Shown: one piece after another, positions 1 to 12,566 of the stretch
Position numbering within the stretch: the stretch's first letter is position 1
Layout of the letters: every line of letters starts with the position of its first letter
From: Anodontia alba
Taxonomy: Eukaryota > Mollusca > Bivalvia > Lucinida > Lucinidae
Direction of reading: 5' to 3'
DNA: 64,000 bases
Assembly (NCBI GenBank): GCA_964016985.1
Contig: OZ024828.1
Span: 33,929,136-33,993,135 of the forward strand
Translations under genes and position numbers: made by a program
The notes under the pieces: generated by a model
Databases searched by the model: none
What the model was told of the DNA's origin: nothing
Seen by the model: only the letters and a program-made list of their open reading frames with translations

Positions 1-1540
1 AACATACATCCATCCTCTAGATCCCAATGCATTCCTTTTTATCGATACCAGTCATTATGGATAGTCTGATGAGACTATCCTTTCATGGTTGCTGGAAGGA
101 AGACCAATCCCAGCTTCACATCATATTAAAAAAATAATTGCCATGCGTTTGGCACTGAAAAAGACCATACAGTACATACTTCACTCTTGTGTTATGATAT
201 CCACTGACAACACAACAGTGGTCTCATATATCAACAAACAATTAGGGACACATTTTCCCAATCTATGCATAGAGGTATGGGAGGTCTTCCTTTGATGCCT
301 TGAACATGATATGAGTCTTAGAACTTGTCACATTCTTACGGACCGTCGCTTGAGATTAGATAAACCTCTCAATGCAGTATGGTCCTGTTATCAAATAGTG
401 GTAAATTTCATTTTTCAGATGATCTTATTTCACAAAATGGATTTGTTTTTGACTTGATTCAGTCACAAACTCCCATTATATGTCTCTCCAGTTCCAGGCA
501 ATCAAGTCTTTGCGATAGACCCTTTATCCACAAACTAGAACAATCTACATGCTCATGCATTTCTGCTAACAGTTATATCATCTATTCTCACCAAATCCAT
601 CAATAGCAGCACAGAATAGTTATTATGGCTCCTCTTTGACTTAAATGTTCTTGGTTCTCAGAGTTGTTATGGCTACTAGTATCAGTTCTGATTAGACTTT
701 CATACTTTCCAAACTTACTAACAAGCAGTAGGAAAGTTTCAACAGCAAATCTCCCAAACCTTGCCATTCACGTTTTTGGAGTTATCAAGCAATTAATTTG
801 AGATAAAATTTTGCAAACTTTGCAGAGTTGTCTCAAAGTCAATGAGAGCATCTACTCAGAAAGTCTATGGTGCAAAATGGGTCATATACTCCAATTGGTG
901 TCATAGAAAGAAAGTTAATCCGGTCACAACTTCTCTTACTGTCATAGCCAATTTCCTTATGTACCCTTTTTCTGAGAAAAAAATGTCAAATCAGTACCAT
1001 CAAGGACTATAGATTCATGATTTCTAATACACTTTAATTATGTCTGGTAATAGAATCTATTCTAATCCAGTCCAGAGTTAATTAGATCTTTTGAATTGCA
1101 ACAGTCTGTACAAAGATCTTTTACCCCAAATGGGATTTATCTTGGGTCTTAATTTGTCTGCAAAAAGCCCCATATCAACCTTTACAAGAGGCTGTCAAAC
1201 CTCACGTTATGATGTAAACAGCCTTTTTATTAGCCTTTGCCACAGCTAAGAGATGCAGTAAAATTCAAGCTTTGGCAATGGATTCAAATCATCCAAGGTT
1301 TAATCAATTAGATATTTCAGTTTTATTGAGCTTACATTTTCCCTGGGTTTTTGGCAAGAATCAACTTTTGTCCATTTGCCCAGATCTTTAGTCATCCCTA
1401 ATTTAGCTTTAAAATGCAAAAAAATAGGGAATATTTCATAGAATTTTATGCTCAATTGGAGCATTAAAGTTTTACCTCAAAATGACTAGGTCTTATAATA
1501 AAAGCACTGAGAGTGCTGATGGGGGCGGTTGCCTGAGTTC
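1..1540 (+). mobile_element. Degenerate DIRS-type retrotransposon, RNase H to tyrosine recombinase part
   Basis: Bases 1-90 read as a FLFIDTSHYGW-like RNase H motif, and 89-295 contains STDNTTVVSYINKQLG and LCIEVWEVFL, a hallmark of the DIRS RNase H region. Between about 450 and 600, broken frames resemble the conserved segment downstream of RNase H (VFAIDPLS, NNLHAHAF). Between 1080 and 1400 a segment reads WDLSLVLICLQKAPYQPLQ and AFLLAFATAKRCSKIQALA, the start of the DIRS tyrosine recombinase. Many stops and frameshifts show the copy is dead. It runs off the left edge. Confidence 0.8.
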
Positions 1541-2045
1541 TTGAACTGATTAGGAATTACGTTAAAACTAAGAAAAGCAATACATAAACAATACTCAATA
1601 ATGGACTTTTACCTATTTAATGCAGATATCTGCATTTCAACTACAGATATCTATTTTAATAAATACAGATATCTGTAAGTTTTGAAATTACAGCTATCTT
1701 AAATTGAAATGCAGATATCTGTAATTGAAAAAGATATCTCTAACTGAAATGCTGATATTGGTATTTGAAATAATCTAGATATCTGCATTTTAGTTAGAAA
1801 TATCTTCACTTCAGATACAGATACATGTATCTGCATTTCATCCAGATATCTCTTATTAAGCTGAATTCTAGATATTTGCATTTAAAATACGGGTATCTCT
1901 AATTGAAATTTGTATATCTGTATTTGAAATGAGATATCTGAATTTCTGAATTAAATACATATATCTGTATTTCAGTTTGAGGTATCTGCATTTAGATTAG
2001 AGATATCTGCATTTATGATTGAAATAGAAGTATCTCTATTCACTC
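1541..2045. repeat. Degenerate AGATATCT/GCATTT array
   Basis: From about 1620 to 2040 the palindrome AGATATCT or a close variant recurs roughly every 20-30 bases, usually followed by GCATTT and separated by AATTGAAAT-like spacers. The spacing is irregular, so this is a decayed short-period satellite. It interrupts the DIRS fragment. Confidence 0.7.
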
Positions 2046-2411
2046 TACTTATTGGAAACCGATACCGCCCTCGGCAATATTTACAGGAGCGTGAAGGTCG
2101 GCACAGTTCGCCCGTTAACGGACAACACAAAGAAATCCATTAAAGATGCTCAAGATTTCACAGCATTACCTCTTTACAGTCAAACCGGTTGCTATAAACA
2201 TTCCCATATTTTGGGTCACAGACAAGCTTACAAAAACTTTATTCGCAAATGCACCATCTTTGTTGCGCCAAAAGACAGCTTCAGAATAGCCCCCCTTCTC
2301 TGCCCTTTTTCTGTGGTAAGTAGGACCGCAGCTAGTTTTTTTCAGAGATTACTATAGAGCGCGGGATTTGCACCAATTTCTGGTGGTCTCTCGTTTAATA
2401 TGCTGGATGGG
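2046..2411. other. Anonymous segment with higher GC
   Basis: This stretch has more CpG-containing sequence than its surroundings (for example ACCGCCCTCGGCAAT). It contains an open frame of 101 codons (2052-2357) with no recognisable domain. It may be a remnant of an unclassified transposon. Confidence 0.25.
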
Positions 2412-2535
2412 AGCATGCTTCAGCAAAAAAATAAAAAAAAAATAAAAAAAAGATAATAATAATAATAAAAAAAAAATAAAAAATAATAATAATAATAAAA
2501 TAAAAAAAATAAAAAAATATATAAAAATTAGAGAA
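2412..2535. repeat. A/T low-complexity tract
   Basis: Runs of AAT and A. Apparent reverse-strand ORFs rich in Phe and Leu are translations of this tract. Confidence 0.9.
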
Positions 2536-3480
2536 AGTAAGATTCTCACAATTTTCTGGGCCATTTTCATTTTTTCCGGACCTAAAAGTATTTAAGAAGT
2601 TGTTTTCCCATTCATTTTTCTCTGACATGAAAGGAAGGTATCAGATTTGTTGATAAAAAATCAATGCTATCACTCATCATATCAGTGGATGGATCAGTTG
2701 CTTACATGTTACGAAGGGAAACAACTGAGCTTATACGTTACCAAGGCTATACAAGGGAAACAACTCAGTTGCCAGCTAGCACTTTGTTGTTCAATCATGT
2801 TCTTTTAATATTTTATTCTGATAATAATCATATAAAATAAGTATTTTAAGGAACATTTTGTTTTTGTTTGATTATTGAACTGAAGCAGAACTTAGGCTGA
2901 CTGTTATAACGGTACGAAAAGATCTGTTAAAAAGCACCCCATCTATATTACCAAGAAATACAGGTTAAATTGGTCAATTCGAGCAATACCTTTTGCTCAG
3001 CTTTTATAAGGGCATTAGACAAGAAAAAAGAAAAGAAGACATGCAGAATATTTAATAGGTGATTTAATGCCTAGCGCTTTGTGGATTTTGACCCTCCCCA
3101 CTCCCGTTCTGTGTCTCATTGAGGAGGTCCCCCTTTATTGGGAATTCCTAAAATCATCCCTGCTTGTTAGAAAATGCTGTAGATTTGGTGTGCTTTACTG
3201 GAGTACTGTTCATATTTGTCCCCTGATATTGTACTCAATATGATCAAAGTCTTATTTCTTTAAAAGCTTTGACGTTTTCTTTGCTATTTATAAGCATCTG
3301 AATGTATCAAGCTAATATGTTAATAAAGCATGATTTAGAGTTATCAGCGTTAACAACGAACTATTTTGGAGGCTATTTTAGATAGTTATTAGGTAGGTAT
3401 TTTCAACTGAATGGATAGTTGAAATGCAGTATAGTAAATTGGCAGCGGTAAGCTGCCCCCAAAAATAGAACTAGACTCTT
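2536..3480. other. Unannotated intronic or intergenic DNA
   Basis: I see no convincing gene, tRNA or repeat boundary here. It lies between the two halves of the DIRS fragment and probably represents later insertions. Confidence 0.4.
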
Positions 3481-4370
3481 TTACTAATTAAAGACAATCG
3501 TGACATCTCTAAGATTTAAGTCTCAAAATGGGTAGCTTGCCTATAGGAAACTCACCCGAAGAGACATTTCCTTTTTAAAAAAAGTAAGGCTCACAAAATT
3601 AGGGTGCTGCCTTCTTCCTGGACATTCTTTGATAAGCTTCAGCTCAAGGACATTCTCAAAGCAGCTGTCTGGAATCTATTTTCTACTTTTGCAAAATCTT
3701 ACTTGATGGATATGTCTCTGCAACTTATCAATTTTCATCATTTGGGCCCAGTCATTGTTGCCCAAAAAGTGGTGGTGATGGGAGCCAGGAAATTCAGGTC
3801 TCTGAAGTTTAAGAAAACTGGCCGCCTCCAGAGTCCACTATACATATGATCAAGGTAATAAACACCTTAGAGATACGTTAATAGTGAAACTAAATCATGC
3901 TTAAGTATAAAATCATGCTTAAGAATATATATTAGAGAATGTATCTGATTCCATAGAGTTTCCTGAGTCTTAAACCAGAAGTTAAGGGAATCCAATACAT
4001 ATACTAGTGTTAAAAGTAGGGGAGCTTCTCCCTCCTAATCTACAAATTCTAGGGCATTATCCATAGGTTAATGTATTATGAAGTTTTTATAGTAAAATAT
4101 AATTTAACAAGTAATACTTAACCTATGGATAAGAGATTGCCCTCCTTCCTCCCCGCTTCCCTTCAGTTATATTGTCTAATTCTACAAAGAAACTGAACAC
4201 CTGACCAAAACAGCAGTAAAGGTGATGTCACATGCTTTAAAGGGACCTTCTGGATTAAGACAAGCAGTTTTTCTTTGGAAGGTTTAAGTACAGATTAGAG
4301 AATAGCACATTATCCATAGGTTAAGTATTTCTTGTTAAAATATGTTTAACAATAAAAGCTTCATTTTCAT
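3481..4370 (+). mobile_element. DIRS-type retrotransposon 3' end: recombinase C-terminus, ICR and right terminal repeat
   Basis: Bases 3604-3790 encode LKDILKAAVWNLFSTFAKSY and HHLGPVIVAQKVV, the C-terminal end of a DIRS tyrosine recombinase. Then follow an internal complementary region at about 4046-4135 (complement of both element ends, joined) and the right terminal repeat up to about 4366. The same order and related sequence recur at 38757-39566, which supports the boundaries. The left part of this copy is at 1-1540. Confidence 0.85.
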
Positions 4371-4460
4371 GGAGAAATAGGAAAAAATATCAGTACTTTT
4401 CTGTTGAAGATATGCTGTTTGGTATGACCCATGGGAGAAAAAGTTGGATGGCCTAATTTT

Positions 4461-5880
4461 TAGATCACCTGAGCAAATGCTCAGGGTGAGTTGTTGTGAT
4501 CACCATCTGCCTGCTGTCTGTCATGCATCATCAACAATTAATTTGTTAACACTCTAGAGGTCACAGTTTTGACCCAATCTTCATGAAACTTCATCAGAAT
4601 GTTTGCCCCTATGAAATCTAGGTCAAATTTGAAACTGGTTCACTTGGGATCAAAAACTAGCTCACCAAGTTAAATTAAAAGAAAATCTTTTTAGCATTCT
4701 AGAGGTCACATATTTTAAGTAATCATCATGTATCTTGCTCAAAATATGTTGATGATTTCTAGATCTAGTTTGAAATTAGGTCACTTGGGGTCAAATACTA
4801 GGTCTCTGTGCCAAATCAAAGGAAAACCTTGTTAACATTCCAGAGGTCACATTTGTGAAGCAATCTTCATGAATATTGTTCAAAATGTTTGTCTTGATGA
4901 TTTCTAGGTTCAGTTTGAAACTGGGTCACTTTGTATATAAAAAACTAAGTCACCATGCCAAATCTTGCGCAAAATGTTTGTCTTGATGATTTCTAGGTTG
5001 AATTTTTTAAGTAATTATCATGAATCTTCTTGCTCAAAGTGTTTGTTTTGAAGATTTCTAGATCATTTCAGAACTGGGTTGTTTGGAGTCAAAAACTAGA
5101 TCACCAGGTCAAATAAATGTTTGTCTTTATGATTTCTAGGTCACCTTTGAAACACTTGGAGTCAAAAACTAGGTCACCAGGCCAATTCCAAAGAAAACCT
5201 TTTTAAAACTGTAGAGGTCACAAGTTTGAAGAAATCATCATGAATCTTGCTCGAAATGATTGGCTTGATGTTCTTCAGTACAGCTTCACAACTGGATCAT
5301 ATTGGGTCAAAAATTAGGTCACTGGGCCATATCAAAGGAAAACCTTGTTAACACTCTAGATGTCACATTTTTGAAGTAATCATCATGAATCTTACTCCAA
5401 ATGTTTGTCTTGATGATTTCTAACCTTCAAAACTGGGTCACTTGGGATCAAAAACTAAGTCACCAGGCCAGTTCAAAGGAAAACCTTGTTAAGACTCTAG
5501 ATGTCACATTTTTGAAGAGATCATCATGAATCTTGCTCAAAATGTTTGTCTTGATGATTATTAGGTCGGATTTGATCTGGGTCAGTTATGATCTATATTT
5601 CACGGTCCAGTGACTTTTTTTTAAATTTTTCCATTTAGATCAGTTTCTCAGGACCTATTGGTCTGACAGCAGTATTACTTGGCACTTGCATACATCTTAG
5701 CATTGCCTCTTGAATGCAGTCATTTATATTTGACTTCGACCTTTATTTCACAATCCTATGACTTACTTAAATTTTTGCATTTAGGTCACTTTCTCAGTAA
5801 CTATTGGTCCTTGATCATTCTAGGTCTCTAAGTGCTATGATACTCAGGTGAGTGTTACAGGGCCATCATGGCCTTCTTTT
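4461..5880. repeat. Capped tandem array, about 165-bp degenerate monomers
   Basis: The left cap is AGATCACCTGAGCAAATGCT with a short foldback, and the right cap is CTCAGGTGAGTG followed by GGGCCATCATGGCC. Between them, monomers repeat CTAGAGGTCACA, ATCTTCATGAAAC and AAAACTAGGTCACCA. Monomers differ substantially, so the array is old. Confidence 0.85.
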
Positions 5881-5949
5881 GAATTCACCTTATTAACCTT
5901 AAATATTCAGACACCTTGGCTCCTTGCCATACTTGTCCTAAACTTTGAC

Positions 5950-6135
5950 TATTTTACTGTCATTGGGTGTAAGTATATGATACACTTGTAGTGCCTTGCG
6001 GTATAAGCTGGCTTTTATAGCAAGGAGGTAGAGTGTAGGACATTGAGTCCAGCAGACCGGGTTCAATCCCCGGTCTGGGAAAAATGTTATTTCCATTTTT
6101 TCAACTGTTACATTTGGCACCCACTGCAAATACCT
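5950..6135 (+). mobile_element. tRNA-derived SINE-like copy 1
   Basis: A tRNA-like region (about 6007-6080) has a box A-like segment (TAGCAAGGAGGTAGAG), an anticodon-arm-like GGACATTGAGTCC and box B GGTTCAATCCC followed by CCGGTCTGGG. It is followed by a TTTCAACTGTTACATT tail that also follows copy 2. No complete tRNA fold is expected; this is a retroposon head, not a tRNA gene. Confidence 0.7.
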
Positions 6136-6219
6136 ACCTGTGTGCATAAAACTCCTCAAGTCTTATTTCACGTGATTCGCAGACTCCTAGAAATTCAGGG
6201 ACAAATTGCAAGTTGGAGG

Positions 6220-6400
6220 GGGAGAATGTCATCAGGTATAGGTATATGATACACTTGTACTGCCTTCCGGTACAAGCTGGCTTTTATAGCGAAGCGGTAG
6301 AGAATAGGACTTTGAGTCCAGCGGCCCGGCAGGTTCGATCCCCGGTCTGGAAAAAATGTCATTTCCTTTTTTTCAACTGTTACATTACTATATGTTGCAC
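6220..6400 (+). mobile_element. tRNA-derived SINE-like copy 2
   Basis: This copy parallels copy 1, including the leader TATATGATACACTTGTA. Box A is TAGCGAAGCGGTAGAG, the anticodon arm GGACTTTGAGTCC and box B GGTTCGATCCC. The conserved box B and the two tandem copies point to a SINE family. Confidence 0.72.
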
Positions 6401-6464
6401 TTTGCAGCAACTGATCTGGGTCTGCACAGTCTGTCTGAATACTTAGGGTAAACACTATAATAAT

Positions 6465-6700
6465 GAGCCAGTGCATGACAAAACTAACAAAATGGCATGT
6501 GCGCCCAGCGAAGACTCGGATTAGCCAGGGCATCTGCCCAGTCTGATAAGACTCTTCGCTGTGCACTCAATGGGTAGTTAATGACCCAAGCTTTCTTCTT
6601 GCAGACAGCAAAGCCTCTGATCAGACTGGGCGAATGCCCAGGCTGATCTGAGTCGTTGCTAGGCGCTCATGCCACTGTTGGTTTTGTCATGTGCTGGCTC
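6465..6700. mobile_element. Foldback element with about 60-bp terminal inverted repeats
   Basis: The left arm starts GAGCCAGTGCATGACAAAAC and the right arm is its imperfect complement ending GTCATGTGCTGGCTC. Inside are two CTGATCAGACTGG-like and GATTAGCC palindromic segments. The element ends 65 bp upstream of the INTS13 exon at 6766. Confidence 0.75.
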
Positions 6701-6765
6701 CTATCACATTGTTCATTCCTCCTATGTAGATTGTTGATGACAAAAATTCTTTCTTTCCATTTCAG

Positions 6766-6858
6766 CAAATGCAGATGGTCTAATGATACAGTCAAAGGAA
6801 GGGCTGCCCATCAGTACTATTACTCTAAAATGGTGTACCCCGAAATCAAATATACAAG
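6766..6858 (+). CDS. INTS13: INTS13 internal exon (first in window)
   Basis: The acceptor is the pyrimidine-rich tract ending TTCAG at 6765 and the donor is GTGAGC at 6859. The exon opens with two bases of a split codon and closes with one base (phase 1). It encodes a variable stretch ([16 protein letters not shown]) and then [14 protein letters not shown]. Human INTS13 has [11 protein letters not shown] at the corresponding place, which anchors the gene. No preceding exon could be found in 1-6765, so the upstream intron is longer than 6.7 kb. A 236-bp inverted-repeat element (6465-6700) ends 65 bp before the exon. Confidence 0.93.
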
Positions 6859-9396
6859 GTGAGCAGCACAGCAGAAACCTACTATACAGTAAATGTCCTA
6901 AAATTTCAAACACTTTATTCCAAACTTTTTTTTGGCCTAAATTTTGCTTTTTATGCAGTTGTTTCTTAAAATACAAAGTAAAATGGCAAACAGTGTAGAC
7001 CCTGATCAGACTGCTCCTACAGGAGCAGTCTGATCTGGGTCTGCACTGTTTGCACATGCCATTTTGTCAGAAACTTTGATTTTTGGACATTTACCGTAGT
7101 CCGATTCAGAGCCATTCATTACACAAGTTATAGATGCTGTAGCTACATTTAAAAAATAGTTGTTTTCTTTTTTTTGTTTCTATATTATTATAAAAAAATC
7201 AACTATTTTGAAGTCACTGAATAACATCACTATTCACTTATGACATCATCAACTCATGACTGTATGGTGCTTCATTGCACAGAGTCTTTCCTTATCACCT
7301 AACCATCATCACGAAAACATACCTATATAATTCTGACCCCCTTAAACCCCACTTTTATATAGTAAAACTGGGGTTTACAGGGGTATACATTATTTTTCTT
7401 ATTTCTGCTCAAAATATAGATTGTGGGTACTCGTTAGAACCGCCTCAGCGAGGCAGTTCTAACGAGTACCCACAATCTATGTTTTGAGCAGAAATGTGAA
7501 AAATATCGGAGTTTTTTATCTGAAAATTTTCAGTTTTTGGAGATGAAATTTTCTATATATTTGAATACGGTAGGCATGTTTTCGTAATGATTGTCTAGAT
7601 ATATGACTTAAATACATGTAATGTTCAAAGGGACATAAAACTCCAAATCATCATCATCATGACATCATCAGCCTTAGGAATACATGACGTCATTCAAAAA
7701 TAACAAAATGGCGCCCAACAATAATACAATATTGATAATGCTATTCAAGAACTGTTTTATGATTTTTTGACTTTCAGCAGGAAAGTTTGAAGAAATAGAA
7801 GCAAATTCGAAATATCATTTTTTCCCCTTGCTTATGAGTGATACATTTTTTTATTGAAAACTGCATCATTTTTGTGCAAGACCCTGAAATGCATGTCCAC
7901 GAAAACAGTAAATGAGTTTATAGATGAAGTTTGTATTATTCTGCACAGGAACAGTAACTAGCCAGACACAGGTTCTATTCACTATACAAGAAAGTCCCTT
8001 TATGGTTGGGGTCGCATGGAATGACATAGGAAATACCTTCTTATTTGAACATTTTTGCAAAGATTGTACTACAAAAGGCTTAAATATCATGCAAATAATT
8101 CAGTCTGTTGTGCATTCCAAAAACGTTTAACCCTTAATGCGCCAAGCAAAATTTGTAGCAGACGACAGTCAAAAGTATTTTTTTTATTTTTCAGTGAAAA
8201 CAGGTCTTGACATTTCATGTGAATCGTCTGCCAAGCAGACGATTCACATGAAATCTCAAGACTTGTTTTCTCTGAAAAAAAAAAAGAATGTCGTCTGCTG
8301 CAGTTGTGATTGGCGCTTTTTGGGTTAATCCTAAATGCTACAGTATTTACTCTTATTATTGAGACAGGCCTGCCTGAGCAAACAGTGAAAACCCAGATCA
8401 AACTGCACTCTTTACCATTCCATCAGTACTTTTCAGACTCATCACTAGGTGGTCCAACAGGCTTACCATAATAACCCTAAGTTTTGGACACCTTACCTAC
8501 TTACCATACTTGTCAAAATTTGTAATAGTCCATTCAACTACCTCTTGAAGTGTCTTAACACTTGTCATGCTGAATAAATTAAGATGCCACACCCATTTCT
8601 AACTGTCAGTCAATCAGATTACCTCATCCAGATTGTTGATATAAATTCATATACTGAATGGCAAACAGTGCAGATCCAGATCAGTTGGCTTCTGAAGAAG
8701 CCAACTGATCTGGAGCTACACTGTTTGCTAAGACAGGGCATGTCGTGTTCAGCAAGAGAAGGGTTAAATATTGCTGTATGTATGGCAAACAGTGTAGACC
8801 CCGATCAGATACCGTGTTCTGTGGCCTCTGATCTGGATCTACTCTAATTTCAAAGGCCTATCTGTCCCAATACTTAGGGTTATTACGGTATTTTACTTTA
8901 CTGAAGCTAGTGTTAAGTGCTGTGTGGCAGCCATAAAATGTCTCCCTGTACTTCACCATAGTGCAGATTATATTTTATTTCCTTTGGGATTATTGAGCCC
9001 ATTCTGGTTACTCTGAAAATCGAATACAGCTTAAGCTGCTGCTAGGGCGTATGCAGCCTCACAAACTACATTGCTGCATATAAAGATTTAATAAAACTGA
9101 GTCTCGGATTTTCATTCTTTTGTGTGTTGTTTGTTTCCAAAGACAACCATTTAGATTTTTATTGTTTAAAATTTAACGGGCCCCCGTAGCCTAGTGGATA
9201 AGAGAGTTGACTCTTAATCCATTAGGTTTCTCACCGCTGTGGTTCGAGCCTGGCTCGGGTCATATGTGGGAAAGCCAAGTTCTGCTTACGGATGGTCAGG
9301 TGGTTTTTCTCCGGGTTCTCCGGTTTTCGCCCACCTTCGATGAACGATCGGCTCGATATAAGTGAAATATTCTTGAAAGGGCCGTAAAACCCAAAT

Positions 9397-9432
<36 letters not shown>

Positions 9433-12400
9433 TTTAAAATTTAGAATAGATATGGTAAAAAAGTTATGGTGTCCAAATATTTAGGTAAATTACAGTTTAT
9501 GCCAAAATGAATTTTTCAGAAGTACAAATGTAATCTTTCGGAGCTAATGACACAGAAAAGTTATTAGTAGAAACTGGTACAGTTGATGTAATTTCATCAG
9601 TCCTCAGAAAGAGCAGCCATTTTGGTTTTCTTTTCGTGTAATATTACGGAAATTGTTTTCCACAAACTTTCATTGAAATGTCTGACATTAATGTTTGCTT
9701 GTGAATTCAATCATTTATGAAAAATAAATATATTACCATACTTATCCTAAATAGTCAGACACCATTTTCCTAAATTTTGAACAAGTTGATTTTTGTACCA
9801 GTTGATGTGTCTAAAAACTGCTGAATGAGTTGCAACAGTGTAGACCCTGATCAGACACTACATTCTGAACTAGATCTACACTGCTTGGGTCTGTCTGTTG
9901 AAATAGTGTAAATACAGCGCTTGAAATGAGTCACAGAATCAGATAAAGAGAGTGTTCAAAAGATATTTCTTCTGTTATTTTTCCACCAAACATCACGAAA
10001 ACATGCCTATATAATTATGACTCCCTTAAACCCCACTTTTATATAGTAAAACTGGGGGTTACAGGGGTATACATTATTTTTCTTATTTCTGCTCAAAAAC
10101 TTAGATTGTGGGTACTCGTTAGAACTGCCTCACCATGGCAGTTCTAATGAGTACCCACAATCTATGTTTTGAGCAGAAATATAAAAAATAACAGAGTTTT
10201 TTATCTGTAAATTTTCAGTTTTTGGAGGTGAAATTTTCTATGTATTTGAATAGGCCTGTTTTCGTAATGACAGAGCTTGAGGTACTCATTGGAATAGCCT
10301 TACCTATAGTTTGACTTAGAGTTATAATTTACACAAACTAGGTGCTTTATCTACAATTAAAAAAATAATTGTTTTCTGAAGAGTTTTCCTTATCCTTATA
10401 CTAATCAAATATATCAAAGTGATTGAATAATATCAGTGTCCAAATATGATGTCATTAGATTTATGTGACATTATTTGGAAATAATAAAATGGCATCCAAG
10501 AAAAAGGCTACAACATTAAAAAGCCATTTAAAAATAGCTTGGGGATATTCTGATTTTTGTCAGGAAAGTATGAAGAAAACAAAGGGATATTCAAAATATT
10601 GTTGCTACTTTTGTTTGTATATGGTAAATGGTGTTATTGAGAACTGCATATTTTTGGCCCAAGACGGCTAAGCTGAAATTGTATCCGCAAAACTGGTGAG
10701 TTAGACTACATGTATAGCTGATTCCAGTGAATACACACAAGATGTTTTGGTGGAGAATAATATTTATCCTGACTTATAACATCAGTCATCTTACCATATT
10801 CAATCTGATTTCTGCACTGTGCACATAGGTTTTTTTTTTAAAAAAAAATTGAGTAAAATAACCACCTAATAAGGCGCTTGTAAAAAAAATAAAAACAAAA
10901 CAAAAAAAAACAGGTGAATATTTCTTGAGAGGATTATTTTAAGATGCTTAGGTGGAATTTTTTTTATTAATGTTTAAAAGCATATGCTGTTGGTACTCAT
11001 TTGAATTGCCTCGACAAGTTGAGACAATTCAAATGAGTACCAACAACATATACTTTTATAAAGAGAAACTGAGATTCTAAAGGATGTTGTATGAAAAAAT
11101 ATAAGTAAAGATACCCAGGAAATGCAACAGTCATGAAGCATAGCCTTCCCGAGGTAACAAAAGAAGGAGAGATAAGGAACAAATAATGACAAAACAATTC
11201 ACCTATGCACAAAAAAAGAAGAACTGCAACAGTGAAACCAGTTTGAAACCTCCTTGAAGTCTAGTGTCTACAGTTCTGCAGCTTATCAGTGTCATTCTTG
11301 AAGCCTCTGGGGTTTAGGGAGGGGGAGGCATTCTACTGAACTATAGTCAGTAGGAAGGAGTGTTTGTAAGTCTTTAGATGTTTGTACCTGACAGAAGATC
11401 ATAAAGTGGCAGTATCATGTGTGTCAGGTATTGGGCTGGATATACATTTTACCATGGTATGTGACTACCAAAAGGTCAAGGCCATGATATAATAGAAATA
11501 GAAAAGAGTTTTCCATGTTTATCCTAAATATTGGGACTCAGTAACTCCTTATCATGTTGGTCCAAATTTTGATTTAGTCCGTTTTACATGTGTTGATGTG
11601 TTTATAAACTACTTAATGAGTGACAGTGTAGACCCTGATTAGGAGACATGATCTGGGGCATTTTGTCTAGGTCAACACTGTTTGTTCAGGCTTATCTGTC
11701 ACAATACTTTGGGTAAATATGGTAAAAACCTGCGCATTCTGCATTTAGATCCTTTTCGACAGAATCTATAAGAGCTGGATACTTGGAGTGGAGGTACTTT
11801 CGGGGAAGGACTGTAAAATGTGTAAATTTTATTTGACCCTTAAAGGAAATGGATACACGTTCAGAGATGGTAATTCTGTCAAAATTCTTTCACCTGTTTC
11901 AGAAAAGGGGTCTGCTCTAAAAGGAAAGAATTTGCTCCCTCTAGGAGCAAATTCTTTCCTTTTAGATGAGACTCTTTTTCAGACGGGCCTTGGTATGCAG
12001 GAAAGCAAAAAGGAAGTCACAAAAGTTGTATTCCTGGTAAAAAAAACTACCGAGTATATCCAGCCTCTTTAATCTTTAGATCATGGCTGAATGCTTTCGA
12101 AAAGCCTAGCTTTATAAGTTTGATTTATATTTATGCCTTTTTCACATTAAGACCTTTATTCTGGTCTGATGCATACCGAATTAAGAATTTTATTTTAGAT
12201 AGGGGCTTATTTTCAAAATTGTGGCAGATGACATTCAATTTTATTTATTTATTCATTTATTTATTTTTATTTATTTATTTGTTGTTTTTTTTTTGTTGTT
12301 TTTTTTTTTTGAGACATATTATTCACATTCAATATTAACCCTTGTCATGCTGAATAAATTAAGATGCCCCGCCCACTTCTAATTTTCATCTAATCAGATT

Positions 12401-12535
12401 CCTTGATCCAGATTGTTGACATAAATTCATATGCTGATTGGCAAACAGTGTAGATCCAGATCATTTGGCGTCTGTATCTAAACTGCTTGTAAAAACAGGA
12501 CATATCCAGGTTCAGCAGGACTAGGGTTAAGTCAT

Positions 12536-12566
<31 letters not shown>

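Larger units (their letters stand above)
5885..6450 (+). mobile_element. F-family MITE interrupted by two SINE-like inserts
   Basis: The left end (TTAAATATTCAGACACC, CATACTTGTCCTAAACTTTG) and right end (GATCTGGGTCTGCACAGTCT, ACTTAGGGTAAAC) match other copies of the family at 8464-8890, 11510-11725 and 53764-54012. The middle is replaced by tRNA-derived sequences at 5950-6135 and 6220-6400. Confidence 0.65.

Noticed and set aside
379..606. 75-residue ORF as a gene
   Set aside because: It is a shifted frame across the decayed DIRS segment; the homologous reading is in another, broken frame.
2052..2357. 101-residue ORF as a gene
   Set aside because: No recognisable domain or splice signals, and it lies between two halves of a dead retrotransposon. 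Kept only as anonymous sequence.
2352..2628. Reverse ORFs rich in Phe, Leu and Ile
   Set aside because: They come from an A/T low-complexity tract.
6007..6360. Two tRNA genes
   Set aside because: Box A and box B are present but the arms do not complete a cloverleaf, and both copies share a non-tRNA leader and tail. They are SINE heads.
1..6765. Earlier INTS13 exons in the window
   Set aside because: I searched by eye for the residues expected before ITLKWCTP and found none with usable splice sites. The sequence is repeats and unassigned DNA.
9176..9260. tRNA gene at the start of the SINE
   Set aside because: The flanking target duplication and poly-A tail show it is a retroposon.
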